Below are positions 9,632-18,593 of a stretch of DNA of 64,000 bases, in pieces (the stretch's first letter is position 1; the number at the start of each line of letters is the position of its first letter). Location of the stretch: assembly GCA_947176895.1 (NCBI GenBank), contig CAMWSK010000001.1, positions 124,001-188,000 of the forward strand, in the 5' to 3' direction. Made by a program: the position numbers and the translations under genes. Source of the stretch: an uncultured Prevotellaceae bacterium (GTDB lineage Bacteria; Bacteroidota; Bacteroidia; Bacteroidales; Bacteroidaceae). Below the pieces are notes generated by a model. It was not told the DNA's origin. It saw only the letters and a list, made by a program, of their open reading frames with translations, and ran no database searches.

Positions 9632-11199
9632 AGAAACTGATTTGTCTTCTCTGCCTTTTTTGCCTTTCATTGCCCTCATCGGCCCAAACACAAGCCGAGG
9701 TAGAGGAGGCTTTGCGCAAACTTTATATGGCCACCGTGATGACCAGCGCCCGATATGTCGACACCGTGAACGTGAACGAGCTGACAGAGGCTGCCATCCG
9801 CGGCATGCTTGACAAGCTCGACCCCCACAGCACCTACACCAACGCAAAGGAAACCAAACAATTCAACGAGAGCATGCAAGGCTCCTTCGAGGGCATCGGC
9901 GTGCAGTTCAATATTCTGGATGATACCCTCATGGTCATACAGACCGTGGCCAAAGGCCCTTCGGAAAAAGTGGGCGTCATGGCCGGAGACCGCATCATCA
10001 GCGTGAACGACACGGCCATTGCGGGAGTGAAGATGAAGCAGGAGGAAATCATGAGCCGCCTGCGCGGTCCGAAGGGAAGCATCGCCCGTCTTGGCATCAA
10101 GCGCCAAGGAGTAAAGGAGACGGTATACTTCAATGTCAAGCGCGACAAGATTCCCGTGCACACCCTTGATGCCGCCTATATGGTCACACCCACCATCGGC
10201 CTCATCCGTTTCTCGCAATTCGGCCAGACCACTTATGACGAGGTGGCAGAAGCCATCCGCAAACTCAAGGCTGAGGGTATGGAAAGCCTCATCCTGGACC
10301 TTCAGCAGAATGGAGGAGGACTGCTCAACATCGCGGCAGACCTGGCCAGCGAGTTTCTGCCTAAGGGTGACACCATCGTGTACACCCGCGGACGGGCCGT
10401 ACCCCAACAGATGTTCCGAAGCAAGGGAGGAACACTCTTCCAGACAGGAAAACTGGTGGTGTTGGTGGACGAATACTCGGCCTCGGCCAGCGAGATTCTG
10501 GCAGGCGCCATACAGGATAACGACCGCGGTTGGGTCGTGGGACGCCGCTCTTTTGGCAAAGGACTGGTGCAGGTGCCCATCGAACTGCCGGACCACAGCA
10601 TGATCAAACTCACCGTGTCGCGATACTACACACCCTCGGGCCGCAGCATCCAGAAACCTTACACCAAGGGCGACCGCAAGAGCTATGCCATGGACGCCAT
10701 CACACGCTACAACAACGGTGAGCTGACCAACGCCGACAGCATCCACTTCCCCGACTCGCTGCGCTACTACACCCGCAAACAGCACCGGGTGGTCTATGGC
10801 GGAGGAGGCATCATGCCCGACCAGTTCGTGCCACTCGACACCACACGCCTCACTCCTCTCTACCGGCAGATTTCCGCCCGCGGCATGATTGTGCAGGCCA
10901 ATCTCCGTTTTTTGGACAAAAACCGCAAGCAACTGAGCAAAAAATGGAAACAGTTCGCTGATTTCAAGGAACAGTTTGAAATTCCCGAAGAAACCCTTGA
11001 CGCCATCCTGACCGAAGCAGAGGAGAAAAACTTCAAACCCAAGGACGAGGAAGAAAGACAGCAAACCCGCCGGCAACTGGCTCTCACGCTCAAGGCTCTC
11101 GTAGCCCGCGATCTGTGGGACATGAGCGAATATTTCTCTATCATCTATCAGGACGACCCCGTGGTGTTGAAGGCCGTGGAGATGATTGAAGGCCGATGA
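9628..11199 (+). CDS. C-terminal processing peptidase, S41 family, with PDZ domain
   Basis: The 523-residue protein begins with a signal peptide (cleavage near SSAQ, about residue 20), so it works in the periplasm. A PDZ domain lies around residues 80-170 (KGPSEKVGVMAGDRIISVND). The S41 catalytic domain has the serine motif SASASEI near residue 284 and the catalytic lysine in RRSFGKGLVQ about 25 residues later. These peptidases trim C-terminal tails of exported proteins. A ~150-residue helical C-terminal extension follows, as in other Bacteroidota members. It is coupled to coaD by a 4-base overlap; ybeY follows after 34 bases. Confidence 0.9.
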   Translation: MKKLICLLCLFCLSLPSSAQTQAEVEEALRKLYMATVMTSARYVDTVNVNELTEAAIRGMLDKLDPHSTYTNAKETKQFNESMQGSFEGIGVQFNILDDTLMVIQTVAKGPSEKVGVMAGDRIISVNDTAIAGVKMKQEEIMSRLRGPKGSIARLGIKRQGVKETVYFNVKRDKIPVHTLDAAYMVTPTIGLIRFSQFGQTTYDEVAEAIRKLKAEGMESLILDLQQNGGGLLNIAADLASEFLPKGDTIVYTRGRAVPQQMFRSKGGTLFQTGKLVVLVDEYSASASEILAGAIQDNDRGWVVGRRSFGKGLVQVPIELPDHSMIKLTVSRYYTPSGRSIQKPYTKGDRKSYAMDAITRYNNGELTNADSIHFPDSLRYYTRKQHRVVYGGGGIMPDQFVPLDTTRLTPLYRQISARGMIVQANLRFLDKNRKQLSKKWKQFADFKEQFEIPEETLDAILTEAEEKNFKPKDEEERQQTRRQLALTLKALVARDLWDMSEYFSIIYQDDPVVLKAVEMIEGR

Positions 11200-11233
11200 C
11201 CGACACCGGAAACCATAGAACCTGCATACTACC

Positions 11234-11659
11234 ATGATAGATTTCTACTGCGAAGGGGTGGAGATGCCCCCCATCAACCAAACCGACATACGTCATTGGG
11301 TGGAGCAAGTGGCTCAATCCCACGGGCGACGCACGGGACAGATCAACTATATCTTCGTCAACGACGAGCGCATTCTGGAGGTGAACCTCGAGTTCTTGCA
11401 GCACGACTACTACACCGACATCATCACCTTCGACTACGACGAGGCCGACATCATCTCAGGCGACCTCTACATCAGCCTCGACACCGTGCGCACCAATGCC
11501 GCTCTGGTGGGAGCTACCTATGAGCAAGAACTCCACCGCGTTATCATCCACGGCATTCTCCATCTCTGCGGCATCAACGACAAAGGGCCGGGCGAACGGG
11601 AAATCATGGAGAAGAACGAAAACCAGGCTCTTGCCCTCCTGCGACCCACGAACCGATAA
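11234..11659 (+). CDS. ybeY: Endoribonuclease YbeY (rRNA maturation factor)
   Basis: YbeY is a zinc metalloprotein needed for 16S rRNA 3'-end processing and ribosome quality control. The 141-residue protein has the family core (DIITFDYDE) and the metal motif HGILHLCGINDKG. The usual motif is HGxLHLxGYDH; here the third histidine position is occupied by other residues, as I recall for other Bacteroidota members. It lies in the coaD-peptidase-ybeY run and is followed after 25 bases by a regulator gene. Confidence 0.88.
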   Translation: MIDFYCEGVEMPPINQTDIRHWVEQVAQSHGRRTGQINYIFVNDERILEVNLEFLQHDYYTDIITFDYDEADIISGDLYISLDTVRTNAALVGATYEQELHRVIIHGILHLCGINDKGPGEREIMEKNENQALALLRPTNR

Positions 11660-11684
11660 TCCCACACATCCATCCCCGAAGACA

Positions 11685-12797
11685 ATGTCCGACCTGCCCC
11701 TAACACTTACCCTGGCGGTCTGCACCACCGCCCACTACGTCATAGCAATGGTGATGTCGCTCCACGCACGCCACCAGGTGAAATACCTGTCCATCGCCTG
11801 GATTATGGGTATCTTTGCCGTCACCATGAATATCAGCCTGGTACTGGCTTTGGCCAATCCCGTCATCCCCACCATGGTGCATCCCGCCACCCTGCTTGTC
11901 CTGGTAGCCTTCAGTTTCCTGCAGAGTATATATCCGCTCAGCATCCCCATGCCCGCCTATCTCCAGTGGCAACGCATGTGGCGTTATGCCGTCCCCGCCA
12001 TCGTGCTCATCGTGGTCTATTGTGGTGCGATGCTTTTGGGCATCTGTCCCATAGACTACACCTCCGAAAAAGTCTTCTCCAATCCGCCGCAAACCACCGA
12101 CATTCTGCTTCGCCTGGCAAGCATCGTGCTCAGCCTCTACTATGTCAACAATATGGTTCGCCTGCCCCACCGCCTTTCGCATGCCTACGTGCCCACCTAC
12201 ATCAAGGCATACAGCACCCTCGTAGGCATCAACGCCATCTTTTTTGCCATACTCACCTTCCTCCCCTACCGGCCAGCCCTGCTCATCACCAGCATTGCCA
12301 ACTTCACAGCACTTAACCTCTATCTATGTTTCCGCACGCTGGAAACCATGGCACTGGCCTATCCCAAGCCACAGATAACCGAAGTGGACCATGAGCCGGA
12401 AGCCACGGAAATAGACCGGGTGGCCGATGACTTCAACGAAGCCAACCAGAAACGCTTCGAGCGGGTAGAACACTGGATGCAACACAACACCGAACGCTGG
12501 TGCGACAACACGTTCGGACGCGACATGCTTTGCCGCGAGACGGGTCTCAACCGGCACCTGCTGTTGCAGTGTGTGCGCAGTGCCGGCTACTACAACGTAC
12601 ACCGCTACATCAACTCCTACCGCATCAAGCACGTCAAGCAACTGATTGTTTCCGGCCGCGCAACCAATCTCACCGAATGCCTCACCGCAGGATTCGGCGC
12701 CATCAAAACGCTGCGCACCAGTTTCCAACACGAAGAGGCAATTTCCATCGACCAGTTCCTGGCCCGGCACGTGCCAGGCCGGCAAGTCAAGAACTGA
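11685..12797 (+). CDS. Membrane-anchored AraC-type transcriptional regulator
   Basis: The 370-residue protein begins with about seven hydrophobic segments across residues 1-220 (for example LTLAVCTTAHYVIAMVMSL and TLLVLVAFSFLQSIY), then a charged linker, then an AraC-like helix-turn-helix region (~270-360: FGRDMLCRETGLNRHLLLQ, YINSYRIKHVKQLI, LTECLTAGFGAIKTLRTSFQ). It probably senses a membrane or envelope signal and controls genes directly from the membrane. Such regulators are common in Bacteroidales. The ATG at 11685 is chosen because earlier in-frame starts lie inside ybeY. Its target is unknown; the large surface-protein gene downstream has its own promoter and is a reasonable candidate. 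Confidence 0.75.
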   Translation: MSDLPLTLTLAVCTTAHYVIAMVMSLHARHQVKYLSIAWIMGIFAVTMNISLVLALANPVIPTMVHPATLLVLVAFSFLQSIYPLSIPMPAYLQWQRMWRYAVPAIVLIVVYCGAMLLGICPIDYTSEKVFSNPPQTTDILLRLASIVLSLYYVNNMVRLPHRLSHAYVPTYIKAYSTLVGINAIFFAILTFLPYRPALLITSIANFTALNLYLCFRTLETMALAYPKPQITEVDHEPEATEIDRVADDFNEANQKRFERVEHWMQHNTERWCDNTFGRDMLCRETGLNRHLLLQCVRSAGYYNVHRYINSYRIKHVKQLIVSGRATNLTECLTAGFGAIKTLRTSFQHEEAISIDQFLARHVPGRQVKN

Positions 12798-12826
12798 CCG
12801 CAGACTCCAAAAAATCAATCTGATTA

Positions 12827-12857
12827 TTGTAACTTCTGCTGTCTTTCGCTATATTTG
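12827..12857 (+). promoter_or_regulatory. Promoter of the CotH-type surface-protein gene
   Basis: A TTG at 12827-12829 and a -7 box TATATTTG at 12850-12857 are separated by 20 bases, the usual Bacteroides arrangement. The start codon follows 21 bases later. Confidence 0.7.
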
Positions 12858-12878
12858 CCACGTAAAAACACTTATTCT

Positions 12879-15800
12879 ATGAAAAATAACTTCTTATTAC
12901 CCCTTTTGTTTTTCCTTCTTTCTGCAGCCACATCTCGGGCTGGATGGAACATAGAAAGCGGAAAAGTCTACTACATCACCTGCAATTATGCAGAGGGATG
13001 GCTGGGCTTAGGCCAGTATCAAAACAGCGGTTACCCGATTTATTACCAAACTTCGGGAGCAGAAAAAACAGACGATGCCTGGTGGAAAATCATCCCCGAC
13101 GGCGACGGATACGCCATACAAAACAATCTTAGCAAGGAATATCTGTCGTGGAGCGATGACTACTCCATGTTGCGTAACCTTGACTTAGCTACAAAAGTCA
13201 CCGACGACCGACAACGGTGGACATTGGAGGAAAACGCCGAGGGTATCGTCATACGCAGCCTTTACAACTCCTCCTACCATCTGAACGCCAGAAACCAAAC
13301 TTATTTTGTGGCTCTCTACAGCGGTTCGTTGGGCAACAACAGCATATTCAACATCTGGGACAAAGACGGAAATCGGGTGATGTTCGGCGAGGAACCCGAG
13401 AAAATTCTTGTAGAAAGCATCACGCTCAGCGGTAAGGCCACGATGGCCGTGGGCGAGAAACAACAAATCAACATCAACGTGCTTCCCGAGGATGCCGAGA
13501 ACCGTACCGTCAGCTGGACCTCCAGCGACAGCCGTGTGGTGGCAATAGACAACAACGGACAGGCAACAGCACTCACCGCAGGCACTGCCACCATCACGGC
13601 CACAGCCAACGATGGCAGCAACGTGGCAGGAAGCATAGAAATCACCACCAGCGACCTCTTCATGCACCACGGCAAAGACATGCTCTACCTGCGACACTTC
13701 GACAGCACCATGACGGTCATTCCCCGGGATTTCGTGACCGAATACACTCTCAAGAAGAAACGCTTCAACGCCACACTGGTCAACGATGAGGAGCTGAATA
13801 TCGCCAACATCATGGAAGTGGGCGAGACCGTTCCCCAAGATGTCCCCGCCTTCAGCAGCTATAAATTCAACAACAAATACAATCCCCAGGTGTTCACCGA
13901 CGCCATCTCCGCACACCCCTCGGCCGACACCATCTCCCTGCGGGTGGCCGGCATCGGAAAATGGCTCACCGCATCATTCCAAACAGCCGACCCCTACACA
14001 CGAGCCGAGGTTGACGGCAAGCGGCAGAAAAGCAAACGGACACGCCAAAGCTTTGCACAGCCCGTCACCTATCAACTCACCAATTCCAAGTGGGAAATGG
14101 TCAAACTGCGCAAACAGGAAAACGGTACCTACAAACAGGAGACCGGAGACTTTATCCGCGAACAGACCGTAAATGTCATCTTTGCCACAGACAGCAGCAC
14201 CAACAGCTACCTGGTACCGCGCATAGACATCACCCTGCTGAACGCAGACGGAACCACCTCAACAGGAAATTGGGGCAAGTACAACTGGATCGGTGTCTAC
14301 GGCAAAGGCACTTACATGTCTGCACAAATAGAAATCGACGGAGGAGGCGTATTCCCCGACATGGCTCCCACACCCGTGCAAATCAAAGGTCGCGGAAACT
14401 CATCGTGGTCCTACGACTACATGAGTAAAAACCCTTACCGCCTCAAATTCGCAGCCAAGCAGAAACCTTTGGGAATGACGGCAGGCAAGAGTTGGATTCT
14501 GCTGGCCAACAAACAATCGGGTTCGATGACCTCCAATGCCGTCGGTATGAGGCTGGCCTCCCTGTTCGGAACCGCCGGAGCCAATCACATCGTGCCCGTG
14601 GAACTTTATATCAACGGAAGCTACCGCGGAAGCTATAACCTGACCGAGAAAGTAGGCTTCTCCAACAACAGCATCGACCTCGCCGACGAAACGCTCTCTG
14701 CCATGATTGAAGTGGACACCTACAACGAAGACGACGGAACCACTCCCGACTACAACAATTCATATTCTATAGGTTGTAAGGTGAAAGAACCTGACTTTGA
14801 CGATGAATATTTCAACGAGGGGGGACTGCTAACGAAAGAGATGGTCTTTGCCGATTTCTACAACATGCAGGAAGTGCTGAAAAGAGGTGACGACAGCTAC
14901 ACCAACCTGGTGGATGCAGACTATCTTGCACGCTACCTGTCGGCAAACGAAGCCATGTTCAACCTCGAGCTTAGCCATCCCAAGAGCGTATTCACCTACA
15001 GCGAAGACGTGACCAACACGGTAGCCGATGGGGAAAAAGACCCTACACCCTGGATATTCGGCCCCGTATGGGATTGCGATTGGGCCTTCGGCTACGAGTT
15101 GACGAGGCAATACTTCATAGCAGACGCCGAAACAGACTACTTCGACAGGTTGCTAAAAGCCAATTCATCCAACGTCTTTTGGGAAGATTTGCGCCACAAC
15201 AGCGAAAAAGTCGACAGCACGTATTACCAGATTTGGACAGATGTCATCAACAACGGAGGATTTCAGGAAATGACGGATTTCTGCGATGAATACTACACTT
15301 TCGCCCAAAGATCATTTAGCCACAACAGGGCAAACGAAACAGACAATAAAGATGTCAACAACTATCGCACCATAACCAACAACTGCAAGAAGTGGCTCAC
15401 AGAAAGACTCAACCACATCTACAACAGCCTCACACCCTATCCCCTAAGACCCGAAGAGGATGATGACAGCGAGTATACCGGCATCCTTGGCGATGCCAAC
15501 AGCGACGGAACCGTATCCGTCGCCGACCTCGTGAGCCTGCTCAACCACCTCAGCGGTCAAGAAAACGATACTTTCATGGCAAACCGGGCTGACACCGACG
15601 GCAACGGCTCCGTCACACCCGCCGACGAGGAACCCATGCTCTCGTTGGTCTGGAACCAGACCGTCAACGCCAACCGCAACAACCATCTGCCCCAGGCCAC
15701 CATAAGCATACGGGCCCGCTCGGCTGCCGCCACGCCCAACAGCGAGACGACCGTCAAACTCCAACTGATTGTGGACGAGGGGACCTACAGCGGTCTGCAG

Positions 15801-16232
15801 ATGGACGTGCAGATGCCTGACGGAGTTGAACTGGCCGGAGTGGTTCTTCCGGCTGACATGGCCGAGATGACAGCTCGCACCCACCTGTTGTCCGATGGTC
15901 TATACCGCGTGGTCATCTACGCCAACGGCCAAAAACTTCTGCCCGAGCAACTCACGGAAATCGGTCTGCGCGTGCTCACTACAGACATGATGGAGGAAGC
16001 CGTCATCTTCCAGAACATCACTTCCTCCACCTCTCTCGGCGAAGAAGAACGTCTACCCTCCATGGCCTGCCGCCTGGTGGTGAACGAGAACGGAACCGAT
16101 GCTATACGCCGTCCCACCGACACGACCAACGCCAACGAGCGCACCGCCACCTACGACCTCAGCGGACGCATCGTTCGTCCCGGAAACCGAAAGGGAGTGT
16201 ACATCAAAGACGGAAAGAAATATGTGAAGTAA
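12879..16232 (+). CDS. Large secreted CotH-family protein with Big_2 and dockerin-like modules
   Basis: The 1117-residue protein has a signal peptide (cleavage near TSRA), a ricin-like/beta-trefoil-like N-terminal region (~20-165, repeated W and Q-x-W-like positions), a Big_2 Ig-like domain (~174-265), a central CotH-kinase-like domain (~500-850; QIKGRGNSSW, KSWILLANK, MIEVDTY, PVWDCDWAFGYE), a calcium-binding dockerin-like pair (~870-930; GDANSDGTVSVADL and DTDGNGSVTPADE), a cohesin/CBM-like beta domain and a short C-terminal YDLSGR...GVYIKDGKKYVK tail typical of exported Bacteroidales proteins. CotH of Bacillus is an atypical protein kinase for spore-coat protein; the role of Bacteroidota versions is unknown. 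Start chosen at the ATG after the promoter. Confidence 0.8.
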   Translation: MKNNFLLPLLFFLLSAATSRAGWNIESGKVYYITCNYAEGWLGLGQYQNSGYPIYYQTSGAEKTDDAWWKIIPDGDGYAIQNNLSKEYLSWSDDYSMLRNLDLATKVTDDRQRWTLEENAEGIVIRSLYNSSYHLNARNQTYFVALYSGSLGNNSIFNIWDKDGNRVMFGEEPEKILVESITLSGKATMAVGEKQQININVLPEDAENRTVSWTSSDSRVVAIDNNGQATALTAGTATITATANDGSNVAGSIEITTSDLFMHHGKDMLYLRHFDSTMTVIPRDFVTEYTLKKKRFNATLVNDEELNIANIMEVGETVPQDVPAFSSYKFNNKYNPQVFTDAISAHPSADTISLRVAGIGKWLTASFQTADPYTRAEVDGKRQKSKRTRQSFAQPVTYQLTNSKWEMVKLRKQENGTYKQETGDFIREQTVNVIFATDSSTNSYLVPRIDITLLNADGTTSTGNWGKYNWIGVYGKGTYMSAQIEIDGGGVFPDMAPTPVQIKGRGNSSWSYDYMSKNPYRLKFAAKQKPLGMTAGKSWILLANKQSGSMTSNAVGMRLASLFGTAGANHIVPVELYINGSYRGSYNLTEKVGFSNNSIDLADETLSAMIEVDTYNEDDGTTPDYNNSYSIGCKVKEPDFDDEYFNEGGLLTKEMVFADFYNMQEVLKRGDDSYTNLVDADYLARYLSANEAMFNLELSHPKSVFTYSEDVTNTVADGEKDPTPWIFGPVWDCDWAFGYELTRQYFIADAETDYFDRLLKANSSNVFWEDLRHNSEKVDSTYYQIWTDVINNGGFQEMTDFCDEYYTFAQRSFSHNRANETDNKDVNNYRTITNNCKKWLTERLNHIYNSLTPYPLRPEEDDDSEYTGILGDANSDGTVSVADLVSLLNHLSGQENDTFMANRADTDGNGSVTPADEEPMLSLVWNQTVNANRNNHLPQATISIRARSAAATPNSETTVKLQLIVDEGTYSGLQMDVQMPDGVELAGVVLPADMAEMTARTHLLSDGLYRVVIYANGQKLLPEQLTEIGLRVLTTDMMEEAVIFQNITSSTSLGEEERLPSMACRLVVNENGTDAIRRPTDTTNANERTATYDLSGRIVRPGNRKGVYIKDGKKYVK

Positions 16233-16255
16233 CCCATCGACAATAACATGACGCG

Positions 16256-16291
16256 CATCGCCCGACCCGGAGAGTTCCGGGTCGGGCGATG
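16256..16291. terminator. GC-rich hairpin between convergent genes
   Basis: A perfect 16-bp inverted repeat (16256-16271 with 16276-16291) with a 4-base loop lies between the ends of the CotH-type gene and the LuxR-type regulator. It lacks an obvious T-run on either side, so termination is inferred from position and stem strength. Confidence 0.55.
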
Positions 16292-16331
16292 TGCATTATA
16301 CGCTCTTGGACGGATAAGAGAAAGAGGGGAC

Positions 16332-17303
16332 CTACAGCTTCACCTCGTCCACACAGATGATGCCATGCACGATGGCGTAAATGGTGAGACCGGCCGCCGC
16401 ATGAATACCCGTTTTTCGGGCAATGTTGCGACGATGGGTCATCACCGTGTTCACACTGATAAACATCTTATCGGCAATCTCCTTATTGCTCAGTCCCATT
16501 GCCACCCGGCGCAGCACCTCTCTTTCCCGGGCACTCAACTCCTCCGATGCGTCTTCGTCCGTTGTCGGCTCCGGCTCATCGTCCACAGGGTTGCCTCCAC
16601 GCTCCCGCACCTCATCCTCCAGCACCCGCACACATTCAGCCAAAAGCGTGTCTTCCAACTGACAATGCGAGAGCAGATCCTCCTCCAGCATATAGACCTC
16701 CATCAGCACGTCATTCAGCAGATGAGCATCAGCTTCCCCGGGATAATACTTCATGATCACATCTTTCAACTCGGAAAAACTCTTCTCTATACTATCGTGG
16801 CTGACATGTCGGTTGCGCAACACGCGATAATAGCTCTCGGCAGGCAGACGGCCCTGAAGCAACTGCCTGATATGCTCATGCACATGCTTCTCTTCATACT
16901 CCATGTGCATGGCCACCTCCTGGGCGCTCTCGTCAAAAAACTTCAAAATAAGGGACACAATCTGATTGTTGCGTGTCATGTCCAAGGCACCCAACAGTTT
17001 GCGCCTTAGTTCGGGCATACGATAATCTACAAAAAAGCCATGGCTCCTCTTCAGATAGCGCACCAGGTCGGGCAGACAGACACGCTGGGCCAACTCACCC
17101 ACATGCACGTGGGTGCCCGCCTTGATATAGTTCACCACCGTCAGGAACGTCGGAGTATCCACCCCGGCTTTTTCACAAGTCTCTGCCACCGTCCGGTCTC
17201 CGAAACCCAGCGTGATGCCGAAGCGCGAGATGAGTTGAAGCATGCGATAGTCCTCACTGATGACATCAATCATCGGGTCTGTCGCGTGAAATTTTTCTAT
17301 CAT
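16332..17303 (-). CDS. LuxR-type regulator with RIC/YtfE-like di-iron hemerythrin domain
   Basis: The 323-residue protein has three parts. Residues ~12-60 resemble the N-terminal domain of ScdA/YtfE iron-repair proteins (RFGITLGFGDRTVAETCEKAG), but the usual Cys-Cys pair is absent. Residues ~80-235 carry hemerythrin-like ligands: His88, His133-x3-Glu137, His169, His213-x3-Glu217. Residues ~254-318 are a LuxR/GerE helix-turn-helix (LSAREREVLRRVAMGLSNKEIA). By family analogy the iron centre could sense oxygen, nitric oxide or redox state and alter DNA binding; this is inference. The gene diverges from a porin gene across 151 bases that hold promoters for both. The downstream hairpin separates it from the CotH-type gene. 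Confidence 0.8.
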   Translation of the reverse strand: MIEKFHATDPMIDVISEDYRMLQLISRFGITLGFGDRTVAETCEKAGVDTPTFLTVVNYIKAGTHVHVGELAQRVCLPDLVRYLKRSHGFFVDYRMPELRRKLLGALDMTRNNQIVSLILKFFDESAQEVAMHMEYEEKHVHEHIRQLLQGRLPAESYYRVLRNRHVSHDSIEKSFSELKDVIMKYYPGEADAHLLNDVLMEVYMLEEDLLSHCQLEDTLLAECVRVLEDEVRERGGNPVDDEPEPTTDEDASEELSAREREVLRRVAMGLSNKEIADKMFISVNTVMTHRRNIARKTGIHAAAGLTIYAIVHGIICVDEVKL

Positions 17304-17322
17304 TTCCCTTGTTTTTTCACTG

Positions 17323-17330
17323 CAAAGGTA
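17323..17330 (-). promoter_or_regulatory. -7 promoter box for the hemerythrin-LuxR regulator gene
   Basis: The minus strand reads TACCTTTG, 19 bases before the start codon. A convincing -33 box is not visible at the usual distance. Confidence 0.5.
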
Positions 17331-17396
17331 TGGAAATAATCGAAATCAAGCATCACCCGGACTGCTTCACCCCATGAAAATCACCACTTTTAGGGA

Positions 17397-17427
17397 TTGT
17401 GATGCCTCTCTGTTTACTCTAATTTTG
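17397..17427 (+). promoter_or_regulatory. Promoter of the porin-like gene
   Basis: TTG at 17397-17399 and TAATTTTG at 17420-17427 are 20 bases apart. An ATCACCACTTTTAGGGATTG segment just upstream and overlapping the -33 box would be a natural place for the divergent regulator to bind, but no clear palindrome is present. Confidence 0.65.
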
Positions 17428-17454
17428 CACTCTAATTAAAAATGATTATCCACA

Positions 17455-18504
17455 ATGAGTGTGAAAAGAGTCCTCTTCATCCTGATATTTGCCACAAACG
17501 TCGGCCTTTTGCAGGCACAGACACCCGCAGACAGCAGCTGCCGGCAGACCGACCACAAATGGCGTATCAGCGGTCTGGGTGAAAGCATTGCCCGTTTCTA
17601 TCCCCACAACCAAGCCAATTTCAGCATCCCACGTTTTGCCGTTACGGCAGAATTCAAACCATCCGACCGCTGGACAATAAACGGAGAAATCGAATTTACC
17701 ACAGAAAACCGGGAAGAACCCTACAGCCTGGAGTTGAACGTAGACTATAAGGTGTGCCCCGCCCTGCAAATCCGGGCAGGCCATCTGCCCGTTCACGTAG
17801 GCCTTTTCAACAGCGACGACTGCCCCACGACCCATTTCACCACAGCCGACCCCGAAGGCGAGACCGCCATACTCCCCTCGGGATGGACTGAGGCCGGGGC
17901 GGGAATCCTCGGTGAATTCGGCAAAAACAAAGCATTCTTCAGATATGCCGCCATGGCCATACTGCCCCTCTTTGAACCCAAACACCGGGCAGCACCGGGC
18001 TACGCCGCACGGCTTAACTGGCATGGTGTTCCCGACCTGTGTCTGGGCGGAAGCCTTTACTTTCAACCGAAGATGGCAGACGGTGACACCAACAGCACAC
18101 CGACAAGTAAAACCTACTGGAGCCTTGACGCCGTATATAATGGGAAAATCATTATCACACGAGCCTGTGCCATTGGAGAACACACAGGAAAAAGCCGCCT
18201 GCAGAGCCGCGCCTTCGGGGGAGAGACCGGACTTAAACTGATGGAAATAACCGGAAACAAGAAATTGATCGGCCTCACCCCTTTTGTCCGATACGACTAC
18301 TACCAAACTCCCGAAAACGAAGAAGACGAACGCGACACCCGCATTCCCACCTCGCTGGCAACCGCAGGTGTCAACCTCAGTCCCTTGCCCTGGCTCCTGG
18401 TCAAGGCCGACTATTCCGCGCGCTTTCATCACTCCTGCACGAAAAAGTGCGGCCACGAGGTGGCCATCGCCCTGGTCCTCACGGGTGATTTTTGGAAAAA
18501 GTGA
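17455..18504 (+). CDS. Putative outer membrane porin
   Basis: The 349-residue protein has a signal peptide (cleavage after LLQA, residue ~21) and a body of alternating short beta strands ending in an aromatic strand (VLTGDFWKK), as in beta-barrel porins. It resembles the phosphate-selective porin O/P or general porin families of Bacteroidales (RISGLGESIARFYP, SLELNVDYKV, LQIRAGHLPVHVG). The transported solute is unknown. It has its own promoter and faces the hemerythrin-LuxR regulator, which may control it. The next gene starts 89 bases later with its own promoter. Confidence 0.65.
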   Translation: MSVKRVLFILIFATNVGLLQAQTPADSSCRQTDHKWRISGLGESIARFYPHNQANFSIPRFAVTAEFKPSDRWTINGEIEFTTENREEPYSLELNVDYKVCPALQIRAGHLPVHVGLFNSDDCPTTHFTTADPEGETAILPSGWTEAGAGILGEFGKNKAFFRYAAMAILPLFEPKHRAAPGYAARLNWHGVPDLCLGGSLYFQPKMADGDTNSTPTSKTYWSLDAVYNGKIIITRACAIGEHTGKSRLQSRAFGGETGLKLMEITGNKKLIGLTPFVRYDYYQTPENEEDERDTRIPTSLATAGVNLSPLPWLLVKADYSARFHHSCTKKCGHEVAIALVLTGDFWKK

Positions 18505-18536
18505 ACCGCACAACGGGCAACAGAGGAGCAATAGAA

Positions 18537-18567
18537 TTGCTGATTTGAAATAAAAATCGTACTTTTG
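18537..18567 (+). promoter_or_regulatory. Promoter of the Rid-family gene
   Basis: TTG at 18537-18539 and TACTTTTG at 18560-18567 are separated by 20 bases, 26 bases before the start codon. Confidence 0.65.
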
Positions 18568-18593
18568 TAACGTTTAAGTACCCTCATACTTCC

